A stretch of DNA of 64,000 nt from Hybos culiciformis (Eukaryota > Arthropoda > Insecta > Diptera > Hybotidae). Under the pieces are notes generated by a model. The model did not search any database, was not told the DNA's origin, and worked only from the letters and a program-made list of their open reading frames with translations. Location of the stretch: NCBI GenBank assembly GCA_964007475.1, contig OZ023273.1, positions 78,033,737-78,097,736 on the forward strand. The letters run 5' to 3'. The first letter of the stretch is position 1. Each line of letters begins with the position of its first letter. Below are positions 34,301 through 46,800 of the stretch, one piece after another. The translations under genes and the position numbers were made by a program.

Positions 34301-37300
34301 AGTTGAGAAATAAAATTTTACATATTTAGTATGAAAAAATCGCCTTTTGACGGTTTTTAGGCTCTAGCTCAAAAACCAAAAAATATTTTCTAAAACAATT
34401 TTTTTTTTAGATTAAAATTCGTAAAATTACGCTTCTTTTGGCATTTAAAAAAATTAAAATCGATGCACTGGTTCGCGAGCTTTGAGCTCTCAAAGTTGAG
34501 AAAGAAAATTTTACATATTTAGTATGAAAAAATCGCCTTTCGACGGTTTTTAGACTCTAGCTCAAAAACCAAAAAATATTTTCTAAAACAATTTTTTTTT
34601 AGTTTAAAATTCATAAAATTACGCTTCTTTTGGCATTTAATAAATTAAAATCGATGCACTGGCTCGCGAGCTATGAGCTCTCAAAGTTGAGAAAGAAAAT
34701 TTGACATATTTAGTATGAAAAAATCGCCTTTCGACGGTTTTTAGGCTCTAGCTCAAAAAACAAAAAATATTTTATGAAACAATTTTTTTCAGATTAAAAT
34801 TCATAAAATTACGCTTCTTTTGGCATTTAAAAAATTAAAATCGATGCACTGGTTCGCGAGGTATGAGCTCTCAAAGTTGAGAAAGAAAATTTACATATTT
34901 AGTATGAAAAAATCGCCTTTCGACGGTTTTTAGGCTCTACCTCAAAAACCAAAAAATATTTTATAAAACAATTTTTTTTAGATTAAAATTCATAAAAGTA
35001 CGCTTCTTTTGGCATTTAAAAAATTAAAATCGATGCACTGGTTCGCGACCTATGAACTCTCAAAGTTGTGAAAGAAAATTTTACATATTTAGTATGAAAA
35101 AATCGCCTTTCGACGGTTTTTACGATCTACCTCAAAAACCAAAAAATATTTTATAAAACAATTTTTTTTTAGATTAAAATTCATAAAATTACGCTTCTTT
35201 TGGTATTTAAAAAATTTAAATCGATGCACTGGTTCGCGAGCTATGAGCTCTCAAAGTTGCGAAAGAAAATTTTACATATTTAGTATGAAAAAATCGCCTT
35301 TCGACGGTTTTTAGACTCTAGCTCAAAAACCAAAAAATATTTTCTAAAACAATTTTTTTTTAGATTAAAATTCATAAAATTACACTTCTTTTGGCATTTA
35401 AGAAATTAAAATCGATGCACTGGTTCGCGAGCTATGAGCTCTCAAAGTTGAGAAAGAAAATTTGACATATTTAGTATGAAAAAATCGCCTTTCGACGGTT
35501 TTTAGGCTCTAGCTCAAAAACCAAAAAATATTTTATAAAACAATTTCTTTTCAGATTAAAATTCATAAAATTACGCTTCTTTTGGCATTTAAAAAATTAA
35601 AATCGATGCACTGGTTCGCGAGCTATGAGCTCTCAAAGTTGAAAAAGAAAATTTTACATATTTAGTATGAAAAAATCGCCTTTCGACGGTTTTTAGGCTC
35701 TAGCTCAAAAACCAAAAAATATTTTATAAAACAATTTTTTTTAGATTAAAATTCATAAAATTACGCTTCTTTTGGCATTTAAAAAATTAAAATCGATGCA
35801 CTGGTTCGCAAGCTATGAACTCTCAAAGTTGAGAAAGAAAATTTTACATATTTAGTATGAAAAAATCACCTTTCGACAGTTTTTAGGCTCTAGCTCAAAA
35901 ACCAAATAATATTTTATGAAACAATTTTTTTTTAGATTTAAATTCATAAAATTACGCTTCTTTTGGCATTTAAAAAATTAAAATCGATGCACTGGTTCGC
36001 AAGCTATGAACTCTCAAAGTTGAGAAAGAAAATTTTACATATTTAGTATGAAAAAATCGCCTTTCGACGGTTTTTAGGCTCTAGCTCAAAAACCAAAAAA
36101 TAATTTATTAAACAATTTTTTTTAGATTAAAATTCATACAATAACGCTCCTTTTGGCATTTAAAAAAATTAAATCGATGCACTGGTTCGAGATCTATGTG
36201 CTCTCAAAGTTGAGAAAGAAAATTTTACATATTTAGTATGAAAAAATCGCCTTTCGACGGTTTTTAGGCTCTAGCTCAAAATCCAAAAAATATTTTGTGA
36301 AACAATTTTTTTTTACATCAAAATTCATAAAATTACGCTTCTTTTTGCATTTAAAAAACTAAAATCGATGCACTGGTTCGCGAGCTATGAGCTCTCAAAG
36401 TTGAGAAAGAAAATTTTACATATTTGGTATGAAAAAATCGCCTTTCGACGGTTTTTAGGCTCTAGCTCAAAAACCAAAAAATATTTTATAAAACAATTTT
36501 TTTTTAGATTAAAATTCATAAAATTACGCTTCTTTTGGGATTTAAAAAATTAAAATCGATGCACTGGCTCGCGAGCTATGAGCTCTCAAAGTTGAGAAAG
36601 GAAATTTTACATATTTAGTATGAAAAAATCGCCTTTAGACTGTTTTTAGGCTCTAGCTCAAAAACCAAAAAATATTTTATAAAACAATTTTTTTTTAGAT
36701 TAACATTCATAAAATTACGCTTCTTTTGGGATTTAAAAAATTAAAATCGATGCACTGGTTCGTGAGCTATGAACTCTCATCAAAAACCAAAAAATATTTT
36801 CTAAAACAATTTTTTTTTAGATTAAAATTCATAAAATTACGCTTCTTTTGCCATTTAATAAATTAAAATCGATGCACTGGTTCGCGAGCTATGAGCTCTC
36901 AAAGTTGAGAAAGAAAATTTTACATATTTAGTATGAAAAAATCGCCTTTCGACGGTTTTTAGGCTCTAGCTCAAAAACCAAAAAATATTTTATAAAACAA
37001 TTTTTTTTTAGATTAAAATTCATAAAATTACGTTTCTTTTGGTATTTAAAAAATTAAAATCGATGCACTGGTTCGCGAGCTATGAACTCTCAAAGTTGAG
37101 AAAGAAAATTATACATATTTGGTATGAAAAAATCGCCTTTCGACGGTTTTTAGGTTGTAGCTCAAAAACCAAAAAATTTTTATAAAACAATTTTTTTTTA
37201 AGATTAAAATTCATAAAATTACGCTTCTTTTGGCATTTAAAAAATTAAAATCGATGCACTGGTTCGCGAGCTATGAGCTCTCAAAGTTGAGAAAGAAAAT

Positions 37301-40300
37301 TTTACATATTTAGTATGAAAAAATCGCCTTTCGACGGTTTCTAGGCTCTAGCTCAAAAACCAAATAATATTTTATGAAACAATTTTTTTTAGATTAAAAT
37401 TCATAAAATTTCGCTTCTTTTGGCGTTTAAAAAATTAAAATCGATGCACTGGTTCGCGAGCTATGAGCTCCCAAAGTTGAGAAAGAAAATTTTACATATT
37501 TGGTATGAAAAAATCGCCTTTCGACGGTTTTTAGGCTCTAGCTCAAAAACCAAAAAATATGTTATAAAACAATTTTTTTTTAGATTAAAACTCATAAAAT
37601 TACGCTTCTTTTGGGATTTAAAAAATTAAAATCGATGCACTGGTTCGCGAGCTATGAGCTCTCAAAGTTGAGAAAGGAAATTTTACATATTTAGTATGAA
37701 AAAATCGCCTTTCGACGGTTTTTAGGCTCTAGCTCAAAAACCAAAAAATATTTTATAAAACAATTTTTTTAGATTAAAATTCATAAAATTACGCTTCTTT
37801 TGGCATTTAAAAAATTAAAATCGATGCACTGGTTCGCGAGCTATGAGCTCTCAAAGTTGAGAAATAAAATTTTACATATTTAGTATGAAAAAATCGCCTT
37901 TTGACGGTTTTTAGGCTCTAGCTCAAAAACCAAAAAATATTTTCTAAAACAATTTTTTTTTTAGATTAAAATTCGTAAAATTACGCTTCTTTTGGCATTT
38001 AAAAAAATTAAAATCGATGCACTGGTTCGCGAGCTTTGAGCTCTCAAAGTTGAGAAAGAAAATTTTACATATTTAGTATGAAAAAATCGCCTTTCGACGG
38101 TTTTTAGACTCTAGCTCAAAAACCAAAAAATATTTTCTAAAACAATTTTTTTTTAGTTTAAAATTCATAAAATTACGCTTCTTTTGGCATTTAATAAATT
38201 AAAATCGATGCACTGGTTCGCGAGCTATGAGCTCTCAAAGTTGAAAAGAAAATTTGACATATTTAGTATGAAAAAATCGCCTTTCGACGGTTTTTAGGCT
38301 CTAGCTCAAAAACCAAAAAATATTTTATAAAACAAATTTTTTTCAGATTAAAATTCATAAAATTACGCTTCTTTTGGCATTTAAAAAATTAAAATCGATG
38401 CACTGGTTCGCGAGCTATGAGCTCTCAAAGTTGAAAAAGAAAATTTTACTTATTTAGTATGAAAAAATCGCCTTTCGACGGTTTTTAGGCTCTAGCTCAA
38501 AAACCAAAAAATATTTTATAAAACAATTTTTTTTAGATTAAAATTCATAAAATTACGCTTCTTTTGGCATTTAAAAAATTAAAATCGATGCACTGGTTCG
38601 CAAGCTAAGAACTCTCAAAATTGAGAAAGAATATTTTACATATTTAGTATGAAAAAATCATCTTTCGACAGTTTTTAGGCTCTAGCTCAAAAAGCAAATA
38701 ATATTTTATGAAACAATTTTTTTTTAGATTTAAATTCATAAAATACGCTTCTTTTGGCATTTAAAAAATTAAAATCTCAACTTTCAAAGTTGAGAAAGAA
38801 AATTTTACATATTTAGTATGAAAAAATCGCCTTTCGACGGTTTTTAGGCTCTAGCTCAAAAACCAAAAAATAATTTATGAAACAATTTTTTTTAGATTAA
38901 AATTCATACAATAACGCTCCTTTTGGCATTTAAAAAAATTAAATCGATGCACTGGTTCGCGATCTATGAGCTCTCAAAGTTGAGAAAGAAAATTTTACAT
39001 ATTTAGTATGAAAAAATCGCCTTTCGACGGTTTTTAGGCTCTAGCTCAAAAACCAAAAAATATTTTATGAAACAATTTTTTTTTAGATCAAAATTCATAA
39101 AATTACGCTTCTTTTTGCATTTAAAAAACTAAAATCGATGCACTGGTTCGCGAGCTATGAGCTCTCAAAGTTGAGAAAGAAAATTTTACATATTTGGTAT
39201 GAAAAATCGCCTTTCGACGGTTTTTAGGCTCTAGCTCAAAAACCAAAAAATATTTTATAAAACAATTTTTTTTTAAATTAAAATTCATAAAATTACGCTT
39301 CTTTTGGGATTTAAAAAATTAAAATCGATGCACTGGTTCGCGAGCTATGAGCTCTCAAAGTTGAGAAAGGAAATTTTACATATTTAGTATGAAAAAATCG
39401 CCTTTCGACTGTTTTTAGGCTCTAGCTTAAAAACCAAAAAATATTTTATAAAACAATTTTTTTTTAGATTAACATTCATAAAATTACGCTTCTTTTGGGA
39501 TTTAAAAAATTAAAATCGATGCACTGGTTCGCGAGCTATGAACTCTCATCAAAAACCAAAAAATATTTTATAAAACAATTTTTTTTTAGATTAAAATTCA
39601 TAAAATTACGCTTCTTTTGGCATTTAAAAAATTTAAATCGATGCACTGGTTCGCGAGCTATGAGCTCTCAAAGTTGCGAAAGAAAATTTTACATATTTAG
39701 TATGAAAAAATCGCCTTTCGACGGTTTTTAGGCTCTAGCTCAAAAACCAAAAAATATTTCATAAAACAATTTTTTTTTAGATTAAAATTCATAAAATCAC
39801 GTTTCTTTTGGCATTTAAAAAATTAAAATCGATGCACTGGTTCGCGAGCTATGAACTCTCAAAGTTGAGAAAGAAAATTTTACATATTTGGTATGAAAAA
39901 ATCGCCTTTCGACGGTTTTTAGGCTGTAGCTCAAAAACCAAAAAATTTTTATAAAACGATTTTTTTTTAGATTAAAATTCATAAAATTACGCTTCTTTTG
40001 GCATTTAAAAAATTAAAATCGATGCACTGGTTCGCGAGCTATGAGCTCTCAAAGTTGAGAAAGAAAATTTTACATATTTAGTATGAAAAAATCGCCTTTC
40101 GACGGTTTTTAGGCTCTAGCTCAAAAACCAAATAATATTTTATAAAACAATTTTTTTTTAGATTAAAATTCATAAAATTTCGCTTCTTCTGGCATTTAAA
40201 AAATTAAAATCGATGCACTGGTTCGCGAGCTATGAGCTCTCAAAGTTGAGAAAGGAAATTTTACATATTTAGTATGAAAAAATCGCCTTTCGACGGTTTT

Positions 40301-40850
40301 TAGGCTCTAGCTCAAAAACCAAAAAATATTTTATAAAACGATTTTTTTTTAGATTAAAATTCATAAAATTACGCTTCTTTTGGCATTTAAAAAATTAAAA
40401 TCGATGCACTGGTTCGCGAGCTATGAGCTCCCAAAGTTGAGAAAGAAAATTTTACATATTTGGTATGAAAAAATCGCCTTTCGACGGTTTTTAGGCTCTA
40501 GCAAAAAAACCAAAAAATATTTTATAAAACAATTTTTTTTTAGATTAAAATTCATAAAATTACGCTTCTTTTGGGATTTAAAAAATTAAAATCGATGCAC
40601 TGGTTCGCGAGCTATGAGCTCTCAAAGTTGAGAAAGGAAATTTTACATATTTAGTATGAAAAAATCGCCTTTCGACGGTTTTTAGGCTCTAGCTCAAAAA
40701 CCAAAAAATATTTTATAAAACAATTTTTTTTAGATTAAAATTCATAAAATTACGCTTCTTTTGGGATTTAAAAAATTAAAATCGATGCACTGGTTCGCGA
40801 GCTATGAACTCTCAAAGTTGAGAAAGAAAATTTTACATATTTAGTATGAA
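31301..40850. repeat. Satellite array with 3.7/2.8 kb blocks
   Basis: About 50 monomers. A diagnostic deletion joining GAACTCTCA to TCAAAAACC occurs at 33101, 33604, 36778 and 39547; 33101 to 36778 is 3,677 bp and 36778 to 39547 is 2,769 bp. A second marker, the CTTTTTG(C/T)ATTTAAAAAACT monomer, recurs with the same spacings (near 32670, 36340 and 39110). Monomers with CATACAATAACGCTC occur repeatedly near 31.7-32.3, 36.1 and 38.9 kb. One monomer near 38,775 has lost the GATGCACTGG core. Some of these variants also appear at 2.9-3.5 kb. No gene is present in this stretch. Confidence 0.93.
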
Positions 40851-43800
40851 AAAATCGCCTTTTGACGGTTTTTAGGCTCTAGCTCAAAAATCCAAAAATA
40901 TTTTATAAAACAATTTTTTTTAGATTAAAATTCATAAAATTACGCTTCTTTTGGCATTTAAAAAATTAAAATCGATGCACTGGTTCGCGAGCTATGAGCT
41001 CTCAAAATTGAGAAAGAAAATTTTACATATATATTTAGTATGAAAAAATCGCCTTTCGACGGTTTTTAGGCTCTAGCTCAAAAAAGAAAAACTATTTATA
41101 AAACAATTTTTTTTTAGATTAAAATTCATAAAATTACGCTTCTTTTGGCATTTAAAAAATTAAAATCGACGCACTGGTTCGCGAGGTATGAGCTCCCAAA
41201 GTTGAGAAAGAAACTTTTACATATATATTTAGTATGAAAAAATCGACTTTCGACTGTTTTTTAGTATGGTATGGTTCTTTTGGCATTTAAAAAATTAAAA
41301 TCGATGCACTGGTTCTCGAGCTATGAGCTCTCAAAATTGAGAAAGAAAATTTTACATGTTTAGTATGAAAAAAATCGCCTTTCGAAGGTTTTTAGGCTCT
41401 AGCTCAAAACCCAAAAAATATTTTATAAAACAATTTTTTTTAGATTAAAATTCATAAAATTACGCTTCTTTTGGCATTTAAAAAATTAATATCGATCCAC
41501 TGGTTCGCGATGTATGAGCTCTCAAAGTTGCGAAAGAAAATTTTACATATTTAGTATGAAAAAATCGCCTTTCGACGGTTTTTAGTCTCTAGCTCAAAAA
41601 CCAAAAAATATTTTATAAAACAATTTTTTTTAGATTAAAATTCATAAAATTACGCTTCTTTTGGCATTTAAAAAATTTAAATCGATGCACTGATTCGCGA
41701 GCTATGAGCTCTCAAAGTTGAGAAAGGAAATTTTCGACGGTTTTTAGGCTGTAGCTCAAAAACCAAATAATATTTTATAAAACAATTTTTTTTTAGATTA
41801 AAACTCATAAAATTACGCTTCTTTTGGCATTTAAAAAATTAATATCGATCCACTGGTTCGCGATCTATGAGTTCGCAAAGTTGAGAAAGAAAATTTTACA
41901 TATTTAGTATGTAAAAATCGCCATTCGACGGTTTAGGCTCTAGCTCAAAACCCAAAAAATATTTTATAAAACAATTTTTTTTAGATTAAAATTCATAAAA
42001 TTACGCTTCTTTTGGCATTTAAAAAATTAATATCGATCCACTGGTTCGCGATGTATGAGCTCTCAAAGTTGCGAAAGAAAATTTTACATATTTAGTATGA
42101 AAAAATCGCCTTTCGACGGTTTTTAGTCTCTAGCTCAAAAACCAAAAAATATTTTATAAAACAATTTTTTTTAGATTAAAATTCATAAAATTACGCTTCT
42201 TTTGGCATTTAAAAAATTTAAATCGATGCACTGATTCGCGAGCTATGAGCTCTCAAAGTTGAGAAAGGAAATTTTCGACGGTTTTTAGGCTCTAGCTCAA
42301 AAAACCAAAAATATTTTATAAAACAATTTTTTTTAGATTAAAACTCATAAAATTACGCTTCTTTTGGCATTTAAAAAATTAATATCGATCCACTGGTTCG
42401 CGATCTATGAGTTCGCAAAGTTGAGAAAGAAAATTTTACATATTTAGTATGTAAAAATCGCCATTCGACGGTTTAGGCTCTAGCTCAAAAACCAAAAAAT
42501 ATTTTATAAAACAATTTTTTTTTAGATTAAAATTCATAAAATTACGCTTCTTTTGGCATTTAAAAAATTAAAATCGATGCACTGGTTCGCGAGCTATGAG
42601 GTCTCAAAATTGAGAAAGAAAATTTTACATATAATTTTAGTATGAAAAAATCGCCTTTTGACGGTTTTTAGGCTCTAGCTCAAAAATCCAAAAATATTTT
42701 ATAAAACAATTTTTTTTAGATTAAAATTCATAAAATTACGCTTCTTTTGGCATTTAAAAAATTAAAATCGATGCACTGGTTCGCGAGCTATGAGCTCTCA
42801 AAATTGAGAAAGAAAATTTTACATATATATTTAGTATGAAAAAATCGCCTTTCGACGGTTTTTAGGCTCTAGCTCAAAAAAGAAAAACTATTTATAAAAC
42901 AATTTTTTTTTAGATTAAAATTCATAAAATTACGCTTCTTTTGGCATTTAAAAAATTAAAATCGACGCACTGGTTCGCGAGGTATGAGCTCCCAAAGTTG
43001 AGAAAGAAACTTTTACATATATATTTAGTATGAAAAAATCGACTTTCGACTGTTTTTTAGTATGGTATGGTTCTTTTGGCATTTAAAAAATTAAAATCGA
43101 TGCACTGGTTCTCGAGCTATGAGCTCTCAAAATTGAGAAAGAAAATTTTACATGTTTAGTATGAAAAAAATCGCCTTTCGAAGGTTTTTAGGCTCTAGCT
43201 CAAAACCCAAAAAATATTTTATAAAACAATTTTTTTTAGATTAAAATTCATAAAATTACGCTTCTTTTGGCATTTAAAAAATTAAAATCGATGCACTGGT
43301 TCGCGAGCTATGAGGTCTCAAAATTGAGAAAGAAAATTTTACATATAATTTTAGTATGAAAAAATCGCCTTTTGACGGTTTTTAGGCTCTAGCTCAAAAA
43401 ACCAAAAATATTTTATAAAACAATTTTTTTTAGATTAAAACTCATAAAATTACGCTTCTTTTGGCATTTAAAAAATTAATATCGATCCACTGGTTCGCGA
43501 TCTATGAGTTCGCAAAGTTGAGAAAGAAAATTTTACATATTTAGTATGTAAAAATCGCCATTCGACGGTTTAGGCTCTAGCTCAAAAACCAAAAAATATT
43601 TTATAAAACAATTTTTTTTAGATTAAAATTCATAAAATTACGCTTCTTTTGGCATTTAAAAAATTAAAATCGATGCACTGGTTCGCGAGCTATGAGGTCT
43701 CAAAATTGAGAAAGAAAATTTTACATATAATTTTAGTATGAAAAAATCGCCTTTTGACGGTTTTTAGGCTCTAGCTCAAAAATCCAAAAATATTTTATAA

Positions 43801-46800
43801 AACAATTTTTTTTAGATTAAAATTCATAAAATTACGCTTCTTTTGGCATTTAAAAAATTAAAATCGATGCACTGGTTCGCGAGCTATGAGCTCTCAAAAT
43901 TGAGAAAGAAAATTTTACATATATATTTAGTATGAAAAAATCGCCTTTCGACGGTTTTTAGGCTCTAGCTCAAAAAAGAAAAACTATTTATAAAACAATT
44001 TTTTTTTAGATTAAAATTCATAAAATTACGCTTCTTTTGGCATTTAAAAAATTAAAATCGACGCACTGGTTCGCGAGGTATGAGCTCCCAAAGTTGAGAA
44101 AGAAACTTTTACATATATATTTAGTATGAAAAAATCGACTTTCGACTGTTTTTTAGTATGGTATGGTTCTTTTGGCATTTAAAAAATTAAAATCGATGCA
44201 CTGGTTCTCGAGCTATGAGCTCTCAAAATTGAGAAAGAAAATTTTACATGTTTAGTATGAAAAAAATCGCCTTTCGAAGGTTTTTAGGCTCTAGCTCAAA
44301 ACCCAAAAAATATTTTATAAAACAATTTTTTTTAGATTAAAATTCATAAAATTACGCTTCTTTTGGCATTTAAAAAATTAATATCGATCCACTGGTCGCG
44401 ATCTATGAGCTCGCAAAGTTGAGAAAGAAAATTTTACATATTTAGTATGTAAAAATCGCCATTCGACGGTTTTTAGGCTCTAGCTCAAAAACCAAAAAAT
44501 ATTTTATAAAACAATTTTTTTTTAGATTAAAATTCATAAAATTACGCTTCTTTTGGCATTTAAAAAATTAATATCGATCCACTGGTCGCGATCTATGAGC
44601 TCGCAAAGTTGAGAAAGAAAATTTTACATATTTAGTATGTAAAAATCGCCATTCGACGGTTTTTAGGCTCTAGCTCAAAAACCAAAAAATATTTTATAAA
44701 ACAATTTTTTTTTAGATTAAAATTCATAAAATTACGCTTCTTTTGGCATTTAAAAAATTAAAATCGATGCACTGGTTCGCGAGCTATGAGGTCTCAAAAT
44801 TGAGAAAGAAAATTTTACATATAATTTTAGTATGAAAAAATCGCCTTTTGACGGTTTTTAGGCTCTAGCTCAAAAAACCAAAAATATTTTATAAAACAAT
44901 TTTTTTTAGATTAAAACTCATAAAATTACGCTTCTTTTGGCATTTAAAAAATTAATATCGATCCACTGGTTCGCGATCTATGAGTTCGCAAAGTTGAGAA
45001 AGAAAATTTTACATATTTAGTATGTAAAAATCGCCATTCGACGGTTTAGGCTCTAGCTCAAAAACCAAAAAATATTTTATAAAACAATTTTTTTTTAGAT
45101 TAAAATTCATAAAATTACGCTTCTTTTGGCATTTAAAAAATTAAAATCGATGCACTGGTTCGCGAGCTATGAGGTCTCAAAATTGAGAAAGAAAATTTTA
45201 CATATAATTTTAGTATGAAAAAATCGCCTTTTGACGGTTTTTAGGCTCTAGCTCAAAAATCCAAAAATATTTTATAAAACAATTTTTTTTAGATTAAAAT
45301 TCATAAAATTACGCTTCTTTTGGCATTTAAAAAATTAAAATCGATGCACTGGTTCGCGAGCTATGAGCTCTCAAAATTGAGAAAGAAAATTTTACATATA
45401 TATTTAGTATGAAAAAATCGCCTTTCGACGGTTTTTAGGCTCTAGCTCAAAAAAGAAAAACTATTTATAAAACAATTTTTTTTTAGATTAAAATTCATAA
45501 AATTACGCTTCTTTTGGCATTTAAAAAATTAAAATCGACGCACTGGTTCGCGAGGTATGAGCTCCCAAAGTTGAGAAAGAAACTTTTACATATATATTTA
45601 GTATGAAAAAATCGACTTTCGACTGTTTTTTAGTATGGTATGGTTCTTTTGGCATTTAAAAAATTAAAATCGATGCACTGGTTCTCGAGCTATGAGCTCT
45701 CAAAATTGAGAAAGAAAATTTTACATGTTTAGTATGAAAAAAATCGCCTTTCGAAGGTTTTTAGGCTCTAGCTCAAAACCCAAAAAATATTTTATAAAAC
45801 AATTTTTTTTAGATTAAAATTCATAAAATTACGCTTCTTTTGGCATTTAAAAAATTAATATCGATCCACTGGTCGCGATCTATGAGCTCGCAAAGTTGAG
45901 AAAGAAAATTTTACATATTTAGTATGTAAAAATCGCCATTCGACGGTTTTTAGGCTCTAGCTCAAAAACCAAAAAATATTTTATAAAACAATTTTTTTTT
46001 AGATTAAAATTCATAAAATTACGCTTCTTTTGGCATTTAAAAAATTAAAATCGATGCACTGGTTCGCGAGCTATGAGGTCTCAAAATTGAGAAAGAAAAT
46101 TTTACATATAATTTTAGTATGAAAAAATCGCCTTTTGACGGTTTTTAGGCTCTAGCTCAAAAAACCAAAAATATTTTATAAAACAATTTTTTTTAGATTA
46201 AAACTCATAAAATTACGCTTCTTTTGGCATTTAAAAAATTAATATCGATCCACTGGTTCGCGATCTATGAGTTCGCAAAGTTGAGAAAGAAAATTTTACA
46301 TATTTAGTATGTAAAAATCGCCATTCGACGGTTTAGGCTCTAGCTCAAAAACCAAAAAATATTTTATAAAACAATTTTTTTTTAGATTAAAATTCATAAA
46401 ATTACGCTTCTTTTGGCATTTAAAAAATTAAAATCGATGCACTGGTTCGCGAGCTATGAGGTCTCAAAATTGAGAAAGAAAATTTTACATATAATTTTAG
46501 TATGAAAAAATCGCCTTTTGACGGTTTTTAGGCTCTAGCTCAAAAATCCAAAAATATTTTATAAAACAATTTTTTTTAGATTAAAATTCATAAAATTACG
46601 CTTCTTTTGGCATTTAAAAAATTAAAATCGATGCACTGGTTCGCGAGCTATGAGCTCTCAAAATTGAGAAAGAAAATTTTACATATATATTTAGTATGAA
46701 AAAATCGCCTTTCGACGGTTTTTAGGCTCTAGCTCAAAAAAGAAAAACTATTTATAAAACAATTTTTTTTTAGATTAAAATTCATAAAATTACGCTTCTT

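Noticed and set aside
39495..39731. 78-codon open frame
   Set aside because: It spans a satellite deletion junction (GAACTCTCA joined to TCAAAAACC) that shifts monomer phase; no ATG start and no protein-like features.
41266..41290. AGTATGGTATGG junction as a possible transposon footprint
   Set aside because: It is a 135-bp truncated satellite monomer copied with the higher-order repeat. There are no terminal repeats or foreign sequence at the joint.
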